A DNA stretch of 64,000 nt, taken from Caballeronia grimmiae (GTDB taxonomy: Bacteria; Pseudomonadota; Gammaproteobacteria; Burkholderiales; Burkholderiaceae). Below are positions 52,630 through 62,992 of the stretch, piece by piece. The notes below the pieces were generated by a model. It was not told the origin of the DNA. It worked only from the letters and a program-made list of their open reading frames with translations, and did not search any database. Each line of letters begins with the position of its first letter. Within the stretch, counting starts at the first letter, position 1. Made by a program: the position numbers and the translations under genes. The stretch spans positions 1-64,000 of the forward strand of contig NZ_JFHE01000027.1 of assembly GCF_000698555.1 (NCBI RefSeq), read 5' to 3'.

Positions 52630-53802
52630 ATGCCCTTGCCTCTCCTAGCTCTTGCTATTGCTGCGTTCGGCATCGGCACGACCGAATTCGTCATCATGGG
52701 CCTGTTGCCCAACGTTGCTCGCGATCTCGCCGTGTCGATTCCCGCCGCTGGCATGCTCGTGTCGGGCTATGCGCTCGGCGTGACCATCGGTGCGCCGATT
52801 CTCGCCATCGTCACCGCGAAGATGCCGCGCAAGAAGGCGCTGATGGGGCTGATCGGCGTGTTCATCGTCGGCAATCTGTTGTGCGCGCTGGCGCCGAACT
52901 ACTGGGTGCTGATGGGCGCGCGCATCGTCACGGCGTTCTGTCACGGTGCGTTCTTCGGCATCGGCTCGGTGGTCGCCGCCGATCTCGTCGCGCCGAACCG
53001 CCGCGCGCAGGCCATTGCGCTGATGTTCACCGGGCTCACGCTCGCAAACGTGCTAGGCGTGCCGCTCGGCACGGCGCTCGGACAGGCGGCCGGATGGCGC
53101 GCGACGTTCTGGGTCGTCACGCTGATCGGCGTGGCGGCGGCGGGCGCGCTCGCCGTTTGCCTGCCGAAACACATCGAGATGCGAGAAACGAGCATCCTCC
53201 GTGAATTCGACGTGCTCAAGAACCCGCAAGTGCTGATGGTGCTGGGCATCAGCGTGCTGGCATCGGCGAGTCTGTTTTCGGTGTTCACGTATATCACGCC
53301 GATCCTCGAAGACGTCACGGGCTTTTCGCCGCACGCGGTCACGTATGTGTTGCTGCTGTTCGGTCTTGGCCTGACGGTGGGAAGCACGCTCGGCGGCAAG
53401 CTCGCGGACTGGAAGCTGTTGCGGTCGCTGCTGTCGTTCCTGGCGTCGATCGTCGTCATTCTCGTCATCTTCGCCGGGACGATGCATGAATCCGTCTCCG
53501 CGATGATCACGATCTTCCTGTGGGGCGTGCTCGCGTTCGCGATCGTGCCGCCGCTGCAGATTCTCATCGTGAATCGCGCGAGCGATGCGCCCAATCTCGC
53601 TTCGACGCTCAATCAGGGCGCGTTCAATCTCGGCAACGCGACGGGTGCCTGGCTTGGCGGATGCGCGATCAGCGCAGGCGCGCCGCTGACGTCGTTGCCC
53701 TGGGTCGGGGTCGCGATGGCTTGCGGGGCCCTTGGGCTGACTTTGCTGTCGGCTACGCTGGATAAGCGGGCGCGGCGCGGGGCAGTGGGGCAGGCTGCCT
53801 GA
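52630..53802 (+). CDS. MFS transporter, DHA1 family (AraJ/YdhP-like)
   Basis: A 390-residue, 12-helix inner-membrane transporter. The N-terminal motif LAIAAFGIGTTEFVIMGLLP is characteristic of the AraJ/YdhP/PbuE-type efflux group. Motif A-like residues are in KMPRKKALMG, and GAFFGIGSVVAADLVAPNRR follows. These proteins export sugars, nucleosides or small drugs; the substrate is not predictable. No clear ribosome-binding site precedes the ATG. Confidence 0.9.
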   Translation: MPLPLLALAIAAFGIGTTEFVIMGLLPNVARDLAVSIPAAGMLVSGYALGVTIGAPILAIVTAKMPRKKALMGLIGVFIVGNLLCALAPNYWVLMGARIVTAFCHGAFFGIGSVVAADLVAPNRRAQAIALMFTGLTLANVLGVPLGTALGQAAGWRATFWVVTLIGVAAAGALAVCLPKHIEMRETSILREFDVLKNPQVLMVLGISVLASASLFSVFTYITPILEDVTGFSPHAVTYVLLLFGLGLTVGSTLGGKLADWKLLRSLLSFLASIVVILVIFAGTMHESVSAMITIFLWGVLAFAIVPPLQILIVNRASDAPNLASTLNQGAFNLGNATGAWLGGCAISAGAPLTSLPWVGVAMACGALGLTLLSATLDKRARRGAVGQAA

Positions 53803-53869
53803 TGGAGGGTGCGGCCGCTGCCTGACGATGCTCGAACGAGCGGCCGGCAAGCAGCCGCTCCTTCCCGAT

Positions 53870-55153
53870 TCACCGCGCCGGCAGAATGCTCCCGACGCAC
53901 TCGCCAAATCCCACGCGATACCCTTCGCCCTGACACCAGCCGCGCAGCGTGATTTCATCGCCGTCGAGCAGGAAAGCGCGTTCCCCGCCGTCTTCGAGCT
54001 TAAGGGGCCGCTGCCCGTTCCACGTGCTCTCGAGCAAGCTCCCGCACGAGTCCGCCGTCGGTCCGCTGATCGTCCCCGAGCCCATCAAATCGCCGACGCG
54101 GGTGTTGCATCCGGACACCGTATGATGCGCAAGCTGCTGCGCCATCGACCAGTACATCAGCTTGAAATTGGTCCGAGAGATGATGGTCGCCCTCGACGCG
54201 CCTTCCGCCCGCAACGCCACTTCCAGCTCGATATCGAATGCATGATTGCCTGCATGCCGCAGATACGGCAGCGGCTCCGGCTGCTGCTCGGGCGTCGCGG
54301 TGCGGAAAGGTTCGAGCGCATCGAGCGTGACGATCCACGGTGAAATCGTCGTCGCGAAGCCTTTCGAATTGAACGGTCCGAGCGGCACATATTCCCATTG
54401 CTGGATATCCCGCGCGCTCCAGTCGTTCAGCAGCACCATGCCGAAGATATGCGCCTCCGCCTCCTCACACGCGATCGGCTCGCCCAGCGCATTGCCGCGC
54501 CCGACGATAAAGCCCGTCTCCAGTTCGATATCCAGCTTGCGGCACGCGCCGAAGATCGGCCGTTCCTCGTCCGGCAACTTGATCTGACCGTTCGGACGAC
54601 GCACCGGCGTGCCGCTGACCACGACCGACGACGCGCGCCCGTTGTACCCCACCGGCAATTCCGACCAGTTGGGCAAAAGCGCATTCTTCGGATCGCGAAA
54701 CATCGAGCCGACGTTCGTCGCATGCTCTTTCGACGAATAAAAATCCGTATAGCCCGGAATATCGACCGGCAAGTGCATCGTCGCGTCCTTGCGCGGCACG
54801 AGCACCCGGCGGCGCAACGCGGCATCGTCCCGCAGCGTCGGCGTGTCCCGTGCGAGCAGCCCGCTCAGTGCGATCCGCACCGCGCGCCACGTATCGCGTC
54901 CGAGCGCGATGAACGGATTCAGACGCGGCGCGGCGAAAGCGCCCTGCGCGTCGATCAGACGTTCGCCTTCCAGCGCGGCCAGATCGACGATCCATTCGCC
55001 GATCGCCGCGCCCGCGCGCGGCCGCTCGTCGACGGCATCGCTGAAAATGCCGAACGGCAGGTTCTGAATCGGAAAGTCGCTCGCCGGATCGTTCGCGGAC
55101 TCGATCCAGCTCTTGAGCGTGGGTGCGAGTGTCGCCTTCAGCGCGTCGTTCAT
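53870..55153 (-). CDS. fahA: Fumarylacetoacetase
   Basis: The last enzyme of tyrosine/homogentisate breakdown, giving fumarate and acetoacetate. It is 427 residues. The N-terminal SH3-like part has [20 protein letters not shown]. The catalytic FAH domain has [40 protein letters not shown] and [20 protein letters not shown]. The ATG at 55153 overlaps the hmgA stop as ATGA and has GGAGC upstream. Confidence 0.96.
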   Translation of the reverse strand: MNDALKATLAPTLKSWIESANDPASDFPIQNLPFGIFSDAVDERPRAGAAIGEWIVDLAALEGERLIDAQGAFAAPRLNPFIALGRDTWRAVRIALSGLLARDTPTLRDDAALRRRVLVPRKDATMHLPVDIPGYTDFYSSKEHATNVGSMFRDPKNALLPNWSELPVGYNGRASSVVVSGTPVRRPNGQIKLPDEERPIFGACRKLDIELETGFIVGRGNALGEPIACEEAEAHIFGMVLLNDWSARDIQQWEYVPLGPFNSKGFATTISPWIVTLDALEPFRTATPEQQPEPLPYLRHAGNHAFDIELEVALRAEGASRATIISRTNFKLMYWSMAQQLAHHTVSGCNTRVGDLMGSGTISGPTADSCGSLLESTWNGQRPLKLEDGGERAFLLDGDEITLRGWCQGEGYRVGFGECVGSILPAR

Positions 55154-56487
55154 CGTTGCTCCGGATTGAAGTGTTTCGTGAGGCCTTGCCAGCATTCGTA
55201 GTAATTCGCCTGCAATTGCGCGGTTTCCAGCGCGAACTGCGTCGGCTTGATGAGCGTGCGCGTTTCGAACATGAACGCGAGCGTGTCGCCGACCTTCGCG
55301 GGCTTCGACGTATCGCTCTTCGATGCCTTCTCGAACGTTTCCGCATCCGGCCCGTGGCCCGACATGCAGTTGTGCAGGCTCGCGCCGCCGGGCAGGAAGC
55401 CTTCGGCCTTCGCGTCATATACGCCGTGCACGAGGCCCATGAACTCGCTCGCGACATTGCGATGGAACCATGGCGGCCGGAACGTATCTTCAGCGGCGAG
55501 CCAGCGCGGCGGGAAGATCACGAAGTCGATGGAATCGACGCCGGGCGTATCGCTCGGAGACTGCAGCACGAGGAAAATCGACGGATCGGGATGGTCGAAG
55601 CTGATCGAACCGATCGTGTTGAAGTGCCGGAGATCGTACTTGTACGGCGCATAGTTGCCGTGCCACGCGACGACATCGAGCGGCGAATGGCCGATGTCCG
55701 CGCGCCACAACGCGCCGTTCAGCTTCGTCACGAGTTCGAAATCGCCCTCGCGGTCTTCATACGCCGCATGAGGCGTGAGGAAATCGCGCGGATTCGCCAG
55801 GCCGTTCGAGCCGATCGGCCCGAGATCGGGCAATTGCAGCAGCGCGCCGAAGTTTTCGCAGACATAACCGCGCGCCTCGCCGTCGGGCAGCGCCACCGAA
55901 AAGCGCACGCCGCGCGGAATCACCGCGATTTCGAACGGCGCGACATCGAGCTTGCCGAGTTCCGTCGCAATCGACAGGCGCCCTTGCTGCGGCACGATCA
56001 GCAATTCACCGTCGGAATCGTAGAAGAAGCGGTCCTGCATCGACCGGTTCGCGGCATACAGATGAATCGCGCAACCCGACATGGATTCCGCCGCGCCGTT
56101 GCCGGCCATCGTCACCCAGCCGTCGATGAAATCGGTCGGCTCGGCGGGCATCGGCAGCGGGTCCCATCGCAACTGGTTCGGCGGCGTGGGCGGCACATCG
56201 GCGAAATTCGCGACGAGCTTCGCGCGCAGCCGGTCGCCCGTGATGCGCGTGAACGGCTTGTGTACCGCCCCCGGCCGGATGCGATACAGCCACGAGCGCC
56301 GGTTGTGCGCGCGCGGCGCGGTGAACGCGGTGCCGGATAGCTGCTCGGCATACAGGCCGTAGGCGGCGCGCTGCGGCGAGTTGCGGCCGAGCGGCAATGC
56401 GCCGGGTAACGCTTCGGTGGCGAAATCGTTGGCGAAGCCGGATTGATACTGCCGGCTCGCGTCGGTGTGAGTTTCGAAAGCGGACAT
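55150..56487 (-). CDS. hmgA: Homogentisate 1,2-dioxygenase
   Basis: A non-heme iron enzyme that opens the homogentisate ring, 445 residues. It has the [19 protein letters not shown] start, [14 protein letters not shown] and [20 protein letters not shown]. The iron-site region includes [40 protein letters not shown] and [11 protein letters not shown]. It is coupled to fahA; a maleylacetoacetate isomerase gene is not in this window. The start is the ATG at 56487. Confidence 0.97.
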   Translation of the reverse strand: MSAFETHTDASRQYQSGFANDFATEALPGALPLGRNSPQRAAYGLYAEQLSGTAFTAPRAHNRRSWLYRIRPGAVHKPFTRITGDRLRAKLVANFADVPPTPPNQLRWDPLPMPAEPTDFIDGWVTMAGNGAAESMSGCAIHLYAANRSMQDRFFYDSDGELLIVPQQGRLSIATELGKLDVAPFEIAVIPRGVRFSVALPDGEARGYVCENFGALLQLPDLGPIGSNGLANPRDFLTPHAAYEDREGDFELVTKLNGALWRADIGHSPLDVVAWHGNYAPYKYDLRHFNTIGSISFDHPDPSIFLVLQSPSDTPGVDSIDFVIFPPRWLAAEDTFRPPWFHRNVASEFMGLVHGVYDAKAEGFLPGGASLHNCMSGHGPDAETFEKASKSDTSKPAKVGDTLAFMFETRTLIKPTQFALETAQLQANYYECWQGLTKHFNPEQR

Positions 56488-56512
56488 CGCGGAAGTCCTC
56501 AAGGGTTCGACG

Positions 56513-56545
56513 TTCACCAATAGTAAACCGATTACGATTAGTGAA
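56513..56545. promoter_or_regulatory. Inverted repeat upstream of hmgA
   Basis: TTCACCAAT (56513-56521) and ATTAGTGAA (56537-56545) are inverted at 8 of 9 positions with a 15-base spacer, 26 bases before the hmgA start. The position fits an operator for a homogentisate-pathway regulator. Confidence 0.5.
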
Positions 56546-56670
56546 ATAGCTCGTATACCCTGATTCGACGCCGCGCGCCTTGCATATCAATATGTCGATT
56601 TGGTGCAAGGCGATCGGTTGCGCGCTGGTAGCATCGATACGAGAACTTCAAACGCCTCCACGACGCCCTC

Positions 56671-57492
56671 ATGATCGCCCCTTCGTTGCCAGAACTCGTC
56701 GCCCGGGCTGCGGAACATCGGTTCCTCGGCGCGCATATCGTTCTCGGCGAAGGCGAACATGCGCGGGAGGCGATCGCGCATTACGGTGAAATGACGGTGG
56801 CGAGCGCCTACGAGCCGATCTTCGATGTCGGCACGCACAGCTTTCCGCAGACACTGTCCGCATCGCACGAAAGCGCGGAGCGGTTCGGCGATGAACTCGG
56901 CTTGCAGGCACTGACGCTGATCGAAGGCGACGTCCCGCGCGATCCGTTCGCCCGCTTCGACGATGACCGCGAGCTGGTCGCGCTCGACCGCCTGTCGCGG
57001 ACGCTGCATGCGTTCAACTTTTTCGGGCGGCAGCGCACGGGCTTGCTCTTTCTGCGCGTTCACGAGCGCCTGCTAAAAAGCGTGAAGTACGATCACGGGC
57101 TGCACTTTTCGTCGGTGCTGCTGGAGTTCGGGATCAACCCGGCGCGCGTGGTGATCGAACTGCCGGCGGCGGCGGTCGCGCACAAGACCTTTCTCGGCTA
57201 TCTGACCAAGAGCTATCAGCATTACGGCTTCAAGGTGGCGGGTAATCTGCCCAACGCGGGGCAGATCATGGCGGTGTCGGAGATGGCGCGGCTCGACTTC
57301 ATCAAGATGGATGCCGGCGCCGCGCTGCGCGATTCCGTCGTGAAGCATCTCGTGGCTTACGCGCATCGGCTGAAGATCCCGCTGATCTTCTCGAATGTCT
57401 CCGACGAAGCGCAGTTCAACGCGCTTCAGCAATTCGACGTGCACTTCGTGCAGGGGCCGGTGTTCGACGCGCATGCGGGCGCTGCCCGCTAG
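56671..57492 (+). CDS. Degenerate EAL-domain protein
   Basis: A 273-residue single EAL-like domain with no visible sensor domain. Fold landmarks remain: ASAYEPIFDV near residue 45, ARVVIELP around 158-165, RLDFIKMD at 207-214 and FVQGPVFD at 259-266. The catalytic E-A-L stretch is replaced by SASHES (63-68), DDFG-type residues by VAGNLPN, and the later AEGVE motif by FSNVSD. It is therefore unlikely to hydrolyse c-di-GMP and may bind it or act by protein contact. It is divergent from hmgA. Confidence 0.78.
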   Translation: MIAPSLPELVARAAEHRFLGAHIVLGEGEHAREAIAHYGEMTVASAYEPIFDVGTHSFPQTLSASHESAERFGDELGLQALTLIEGDVPRDPFARFDDDRELVALDRLSRTLHAFNFFGRQRTGLLFLRVHERLLKSVKYDHGLHFSSVLLEFGINPARVVIELPAAAVAHKTFLGYLTKSYQHYGFKVAGNLPNAGQIMAVSEMARLDFIKMDAGAALRDSVVKHLVAYAHRLKIPLIFSNVSDEAQFNALQQFDVHFVQGPVFDAHAGAAR

Positions 57493-57500
57493 CCGTTGCG

Positions 57501-59045
57501 CTATTCGGCGCGCAGCCGGTGCATCGCGTCCTTGAGCGCCGGATAGAGATCGACGTACACGCCGAACCGCTCCTGATACACGCGCTGCCGCCCGGCGTCG
57601 GGCGTCGCGCGCTCGACGAGCGTGACCCATCCGCCTTCGGCGGTTTCGCGTGAGATGAGTCCCGCACCGAGCGCCGCGAGCAGGGCCGCCCCCATCGCGG
57701 CTTCGACTTCCTGTTCGATCGACACGACCGGATATCCGGTCACATCCGCGATGATCTGCATCCACAAGTCCGAATGCGCCGCGCCGCCGACGACGATCAG
57801 CCGGTCATCCAGCGATTGCGCCCCGCGCCGCCCCGCCTCCATGTTGTGCTTCAGCGCGAATGCGACGCCTTCGAGCACCGCGCGATACAGCGTCGCCCGC
57901 GTGTGAAAGAGATTGAGGCCGACGAAGGTGCCGCTCGCACGGGCGTCCCAGACCGGGCTGCGCTCGCCCATCAGATACGGCAGAAACACGACGCCATCCG
58001 ATCCCGCCGCGACCTTCGACGCCGCCTCTTCCAGCAGCCGATGCGCGTCGCCGTGCGGCGACTGCTTCGCGGCTTCGATCTCGGCCTGGCAGAACTGATC
58101 GCGATACCACGCGACGCACGCGCCCGCCGTGCTCGCGCCGCCGAACACGTAGAGATCGCGCTTGCCGTTGTAGACGTGCGGCATCGACACGAGGCCGTGC
58201 CGTGCATCGACGCTCTGGTTGATGTAGCCCCAGCACATGCTCGTGCCGATCATCGCGACGTGATGCCCCGCCTGCGTGACGCCGGCGGCGAAGGTGGCGA
58301 CGGCCGCATCGACGCCGCCCGCGACGACCGGCGTGCCGGCGGCGAGCCCCAGCTGGTCGGCCCATTGCGGCAGGAGTCCGCCCACCACGTCCGACGATTC
58401 GACGAGCCGCTCGGGCATCATCGACGCGGGAATGCCGAGCATATCGAGCGCTTCGTGCGACCACGCGCGGCCGTTCACGTCGTACACGCCGCCGATGTTG
58501 CCGGCCGAGCTATGGTCCACCGCCAGTTCGCCGGTCAGCCGCTGGATCACGAACGCGTTCGGCGGCAGCAGCCAGCGCGTCCTGCTCCAGACATCCGGCC
58601 GATGATTGCGCAGCCACAGCATCTTCGTGAAACCGTAGTAACTGTCGACGCCATTGCCCGTGATCGCCGCGAGCCGCGTGACATCGACGTGCTCGCGCAC
58701 CCAGTCGACTTCGGCCGTCGCGCGCCGGTCCATCCAGATGAGGCACGGATGGAGCGGCTCGATGTGTTCATCGACCGGAACGCCCGAACCGCCATAAAGA
58801 CTGCTCACGCATAGCGATTTGATCTGCCGCGCGTCGACGCCCTGCTCCTTCGCCTTCGCGACGCACGCCGCGATGCATGCGGTCACGGCGTCGAACCAGA
58901 CTTGCGGCCATTGCTCGGCCCAGAGCGGCTTCGGCGTGTCGGGATGGTAGGCGCTCGAATGCTGCGCGACGATCGCGCCTTGCGTATCGACGAGCAGCGC
59001 CTTCGTGCTCTGCGTCCCGATGTCGATGCCGATCACATAGTCCAT
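57501..59045 (-). CDS. FGGY-family carbohydrate kinase
   Basis: A 514-residue sugar kinase with the phosphate-1 motif VIGIDIGTQSTKALLVDTQG, the sugar site around CLIWMDRRA, and the C-terminal ATP-binding VVGGAAHSDLWMQIIADVTG. It is less like E. coli XylB than the second kinase in this cluster, so it may act on another pentulose or polyol-derived sugar. It is divergent from the polyol dehydrogenase and ends 8 bases from the convergent EAL gene. Confidence 0.9.
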   Translation of the reverse strand: MDYVIGIDIGTQSTKALLVDTQGAIVAQHSSAYHPDTPKPLWAEQWPQVWFDAVTACIAACVAKAKEQGVDARQIKSLCVSSLYGGSGVPVDEHIEPLHPCLIWMDRRATAEVDWVREHVDVTRLAAITGNGVDSYYGFTKMLWLRNHRPDVWSRTRWLLPPNAFVIQRLTGELAVDHSSAGNIGGVYDVNGRAWSHEALDMLGIPASMMPERLVESSDVVGGLLPQWADQLGLAAGTPVVAGGVDAAVATFAAGVTQAGHHVAMIGTSMCWGYINQSVDARHGLVSMPHVYNGKRDLYVFGGASTAGACVAWYRDQFCQAEIEAAKQSPHGDAHRLLEEAASKVAAGSDGVVFLPYLMGERSPVWDARASGTFVGLNLFHTRATLYRAVLEGVAFALKHNMEAGRRGAQSLDDRLIVVGGAAHSDLWMQIIADVTGYPVVSIEQEVEAAMGAALLAALGAGLISRETAEGGWVTLVERATPDAGRQRVYQERFGVYVDLYPALKDAMHRLRAE

Positions 59046-59276
59046 TCGCGTCTCCTATCTTTCTATCGTTATGGTGCGCCTGTCGTTTCGAACCGAAGCC
59101 GCATGCACCTTCCGTCAATCGAGGCCGCGTTGACTATCCGGGTAATTCCCGATCAGCGACGACGCGCGTTCTGGTGCGGTGCAGCGTCGAAGGCCAGACG
59201 CCAGCCCTAAGGCGTGACGCCGTGCGGCATGGGCGAATCGCGCCGCATCGCAACGACGATGCAGCCGCGCCGCGCC

Positions 59277-59305
59277 TTGACTTTCGGGATAGCGGATAAG
59301 ATCAT
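59277..59305 (+). promoter_or_regulatory. Weak candidate promoter for the polyol dehydrogenase
   Basis: TTGACT (59277-59282), 17 bases, GATCAT (59300-59305). The -10 matches only 4 of 6. The 334-base divergent gap 59046-59379 contains this and probably the kinase promoter; I see no gene in it. Confidence 0.3.
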
Positions 59306-59379
59306 TCGACCACCTATCGAGCAAATGTTCAGTCAGCCGTCCACGCAGAACGGGCGCATAGCCAAAGGGAAGAGAAGAC

Positions 59380-60780
59380 ATGAGTAGCGAAGCCAGCGTT
59401 GCAAAGGCGAGTGCGAACGTGATCCTGCACATCGGGGCGGGATCGTTTCATCGCGCGCATCAGGCGTGGTATCTGCACCGGCTGATCGAATCCGGCGATG
59501 CGAGCTGGTCGCTTGCCGTCGGCAACATTCGCGGCGACATGAACGCCGTGCTCGATGCGCTCGCCGCGCAAAACGGCGAGTACACGCTCGAGACCGTGAC
59601 GCCGCAGGGCGAGCGCGAATACGAACGGGTGAAATCGATCAAAAAGGTCGTGCCGTGGTCCGCCGATCTCGCGCAACTGATCGCGACGGGCGCCGCGCCG
59701 GACTGCAGGATCGTGTCGTTCACCGTGACCGAGGGCGGCTATTACCTCGACGAGCACGACAGGCTCGACACGGCCAACGCCGACCTCGCCGCCGATCTAA
59801 AGGGCGCAAAAACGACGATCTATGGCGCGCTGGCCGCCATCCTCGATGCGCGTATGAAAAACGGCGCGGGCAAGGTCTCGCTGCAGAACTGCGACAACCT
59901 GCGCAGCAACGGCGATCGCTTTAAGGCGGGCATGCTCGAGTTTCTGCAATTGCGCGGCGAAACCGCGCTGCGCGACTGGATGATCGCGAATACGTCGTGT
60001 CCGAACTCGATGGTCGATCGCATCACGCCGCGCCCGACGCCCGATGTCGCCGAGCGCGTGAAAGCCGCGACCGGCTTCGACGATCGCGCGCCGGTGATGG
60101 GCGAGAAGTTCATCCAGTGGGTGATCGAGGACGAGTTCTGCGCGGGCCGTCCCGCGTGGGAGAAGGTCGGCGCGGAGATGGTCGAATCGGTGCTGCCGTA
60201 TGAAGAGGCGAAGATCCGCATTCTCAACGCGAGCCATAGCTGCATTGCGTGGGCGGGGACGCTCGTCGGCCTGCAATATATTCACGAAGGCACCCAGGAC
60301 ATGGAAATTCGCGCGCTCGCGGAAGCCTATGTCACCGAGGACGTGATTCCCTGCCTCACGCCGAGCCCGATCGACCTCGCGAAGTATCGCGACGTGGTGC
60401 TCGACCGCTTCAGCAATCCGTACATCAAGGACACGAACCAGCGCGTCGCGGCGGACGGGTTCTCGAAGCTGCCGGGCTTTATCGCGCCGACGCTGTCGGA
60501 ATGCTTCGCGCGCAATGTCGATCCGGACGCGACGGCGGTTCTCCCCGCGCTCTTCTTCCGCTTCCTCGAACGGTGGCACGAGAACAGGCTGCCGTATGCG
60601 TATCAGGACGGCGTGATGGACCCAGCCGTCGCGCATGGCTACTTCACGGCGAGCGATCCGGTCAAGGCGTTCGTCGCCGACAAGCTCCTTTGGGGCAGCA
60701 TGGCGCAGACCGAGAATCTCGAGCGCGTGATGCGCAAGGCGATCGCACGGGTGGATGCGTGGCTCGCGAATCGTCCGTAG
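59380..60780 (+). CDS. dalD: D-arabinitol 4-dehydrogenase-like polyol dehydrogenase
   Basis: A 466-residue long-chain secondary polyol dehydrogenase of the mannitol-dehydrogenase family, NAD-dependent. It has the N-terminal [16 protein letters not shown], the region [11 protein letters not shown], and the catalytic set K278, N283, H286 in [11 protein letters not shown]. With xylulokinase directly downstream, the likely product is D-xylulose, so D-arabinitol (or xylitol) is the best guess. AAGGGAAGAG precedes the ATG. Confidence 0.87.
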   Translation: MSSEASVAKASANVILHIGAGSFHRAHQAWYLHRLIESGDASWSLAVGNIRGDMNAVLDALAAQNGEYTLETVTPQGEREYERVKSIKKVVPWSADLAQLIATGAAPDCRIVSFTVTEGGYYLDEHDRLDTANADLAADLKGAKTTIYGALAAILDARMKNGAGKVSLQNCDNLRSNGDRFKAGMLEFLQLRGETALRDWMIANTSCPNSMVDRITPRPTPDVAERVKAATGFDDRAPVMGEKFIQWVIEDEFCAGRPAWEKVGAEMVESVLPYEEAKIRILNASHSCIAWAGTLVGLQYIHEGTQDMEIRALAEAYVTEDVIPCLTPSPIDLAKYRDVVLDRFSNPYIKDTNQRVAADGFSKLPGFIAPTLSECFARNVDPDATAVLPALFFRFLERWHENRLPYAYQDGVMDPAVAHGYFTASDPVKAFVADKLLWGSMAQTENLERVMRKAIARVDAWLANRP

Positions 60781-60891
60781 GCGTGCTGGCTAAGCGCCGC
60801 TCCGGTATTGTGCTCATGGCGCGGCGTCACGCACGGCGTTAAATTCCCTGTTTCTGCCGGATGAGTCCCGGCCTCGACCAAGGCATCGTTC

Positions 60892-62373
60892 ATGTACTTA
60901 GGCATCGACCTCGGCACCTCCGAAGTGAAAGTGCTGCTGCTTGCGGGCGACGGCAGCGTCGTCGGCACGGCGGGCACGCCGTTCACGGTATCGCGCCCCA
61001 AGCCGCGCTGGTCGGAACAGAATCCGCTCGACTGGTGGGACGGCACGCGCGCCGCGCTCTTCAGGCTGCGCGAGAAGTATCCGGCGGAGTTTGCGCAGGT
61101 TCGCGGCATCGGGCTGTCCGGTCAGATGCACGGCGCGGTGCTGCTCGATTCCACTGATCGCGTGCTGCGTCCCGCGATTCTCTGGAACGACATGCGCAGC
61201 GACAAGGAGTGCGCCGAGTTGTACGAGCGTGCGCCGCATCTGCACGAGATCGCCGGCAATCTGGCGATGCCGGGCTTTACTGCGCCGAAGCTGCTCTGGG
61301 TGAGGCACAACGAGCCGGACATCTTTGCGCAGACCGCGTGCGTGTTGCTGCCGAAGGATTATTTGCGCATGCATTTGACGGGCACGAAGGTGTCCGATCC
61401 ATCGGATGCGGCGGGAACGTTGTGGCTCGACGTGGCGCGCCGCGACTGGTCCGACGAACTGCTTGCCGCGTGCGGAATGTCGCGCCAGCAGATGCCATCG
61501 CTGGCCGAGGGCAGCGAGCCTTCGGGCACCTTGCTGCCGGAGCTGGCGGCGGAGCTTGGCTTGCGTGATGACGTGATCGTGGCAGCGGGCGGCGGAGACA
61601 ATGCGGCGAGCGCGGTGGGCATCGGTGCGACTGAACCGGGCGATGGTTTCCTGTCGCTGGGCACATCGGGCGTGCTGTGCGTGGTGGGCGACCGGTTCCG
61701 GCCGAATCCGACGTCGGCGGTGCATGCGTTTTGCCATGCGATTCCGGACCGGTGGCATCAGATGAGCGTGGTGTTATCGGCGGCGAGCTGTCTGCGCTGG
61801 GTATGCAAGCTGACGTCCACGGATGAGCCGACTTTGCTTGCTGAGGTGGAGGCTTTGCCGGCGGAGGTTTTGACCACTGCGCCGTTGTTCTTGCCTTACC
61901 TGAGCGGTGAGCGCACGCCGCATAACGATCCTTATGCGCAGGGCGTGTTTTTCGGCATGACGCATGCGACGGATCGTGCTTTGCTCGGCTATTCGGTGCT
62001 CGAAGGCGTGACGCTCGCATTGACCGATGGGCTGGATGCTTTGCAGTCCGCCGGAACGCAGACGCGGGCATTGTCGATGTTGGGCGGCGGCGCCCGCAGC
62101 GCGTACTGGGGGCAGATGTTCGCCGATGCGTTCAATACGCCTACGCGGACGCACGGCGGCGGGGAAACCGGGGCTGCGCTCGGGGCCGCACGGTTGGGGT
62201 GGCTTGCAGCCGGGGGCGATCCTGCGGTCGTGCTTGCGAAGCCTTCCGTCAAGCAGGAGTTCTCGCCGGACGGCGAACGGCATCTCGTCTTGCGGCAGCG
62301 GCTTAAAGGGTTTCGTGAGCTTTATCAGCATGTGCGGCCTTTGTTTGATGTTTCTCGGCCTCGGTTAATTTGA
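60892..62373 (+). CDS. xylB: Xylulokinase
   Basis: Phosphorylates D-xylulose, 493 residues. It matches E. coli XylB closely: YLGIDLGTSEVKVLLLAGDG, GIGLSGQMHGAVLLD, PAILWNDMRSDKECAEL, NLAMPGFTAPKLLWV, LLPKDYLRMHLTG, SLGTSGVLCVV and FLPYLSGERTPHNDPYA. It lies 111 bases after the dehydrogenase on the same strand, giving polyol to xylulose to xylulose 5-phosphate. Downstream lies a long repeat-rich gap. Confidence 0.95.
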   Translation: MYLGIDLGTSEVKVLLLAGDGSVVGTAGTPFTVSRPKPRWSEQNPLDWWDGTRAALFRLREKYPAEFAQVRGIGLSGQMHGAVLLDSTDRVLRPAILWNDMRSDKECAELYERAPHLHEIAGNLAMPGFTAPKLLWVRHNEPDIFAQTACVLLPKDYLRMHLTGTKVSDPSDAAGTLWLDVARRDWSDELLAACGMSRQQMPSLAEGSEPSGTLLPELAAELGLRDDVIVAAGGGDNAASAVGIGATEPGDGFLSLGTSGVLCVVGDRFRPNPTSAVHAFCHAIPDRWHQMSVVLSAASCLRWVCKLTSTDEPTLLAEVEALPAEVLTTAPLFLPYLSGERTPHNDPYAQGVFFGMTHATDRALLGYSVLEGVTLALTDGLDALQSAGTQTRALSMLGGGARSAYWGQMFADAFNTPTRTHGGGETGAALGAARLGWLAAGGDPAVVLAKPSVKQEFSPDGERHLVLRQRLKGFRELYQHVRPLFDVSRPRLI

Positions 62374-62431
62374 TTTCTTTCTTTGCTCGTGGCACGGGGG
62401 GTGGTCAGTCTTCGCTTTCGTGAAGCTTGGT

Positions 62432-62648
62432 TTCGTGTCGGTCTATTAGCTCGCCCCTCCCCGGGGCGGGGGTCACTTTCTTTGCCGCTGCAAAGAAAGT
62501 AACCAAAGAAAGCAGCTTTTTTTCGAACCGCCCAATCCACTAACTTGCGTGGCCACTCCGTAGAACAGCGGTGGCACTCAGCTTGATAGAGCCTTGAATC
62601 ACCTTCCGCGCCCGCTGACTACTAACGTCCTCCGAGCCCCTTGGCTCG
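62432..62648 (+). repeat. Left arm of a large inverted repeat
   Basis: 217 bases inverted relative to 62993-63242. Parts: 62432-62482 matches 63242-63192 at 50 of 51 bases; 62490-62522 matches 63145-63113 at 33 of 33; 62559-62648 matches 63082-62993 at 86 of 90. It contains an internal palindrome, CTTTCTTTGC-CGCT-GCAAAGAAAG (62476-62499). It begins 58 bases after xylB. No coding sequence is apparent. The 1,018-base gap 62374-63391 is taken up mainly by this structure. Confidence 0.93.
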
Positions 62649-62992
62649 TTAACACCAACGCAGATCTAAACGCAATGCGCCATCAAGCGCGAACGCTAGC
62701 CGCCAAGCGGCGACGACCCTACGCCAGTTCCCCTGCGAGACGTTAGGCAGTTACATTGAACGTCAATCGAGAAAGAAGCTTCTGTCTTTGCTGTGCTTGC
62801 TGTGCTTGCTGTGCTTGCTGTGCTTGCTGTGCTTGCTGTGCTTGCTGTGCTCGCTGTCTTTGCTGTCTTGCGCCGCTTATGTCGCGCTTGCTGTGTTTGC
62901 TAGTTTTGCTGCGTTTGCGGTGCGTGCTGTCTTTGCTGTAGTGTTTGGAGAGGTGGGAGTTTGCGGTTGGCTGTGTGCGAGTGAGGTTTTGT
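62649..62992. repeat. Loop between the inverted-repeat arms
   Basis: 344 bases with no convincing gene. The first 140 bases are mixed sequence; the rest is dominated by CTGTGCTTG-type repeats and their decayed relatives. Short open frames here encode only low-complexity Leu/Cys or Gln/Ala runs. Confidence 0.7.
62791..62862 (+). repeat. 9-base tandem array
   Basis: Six perfect copies of CTGTGCTTG (62791-62844), then CTGTGCTCG and CTGTCTTTG, with further degenerate copies on either side. Multiples of 3 keep reading frames open, which creates spurious small frames on both strands. Confidence 0.95.
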
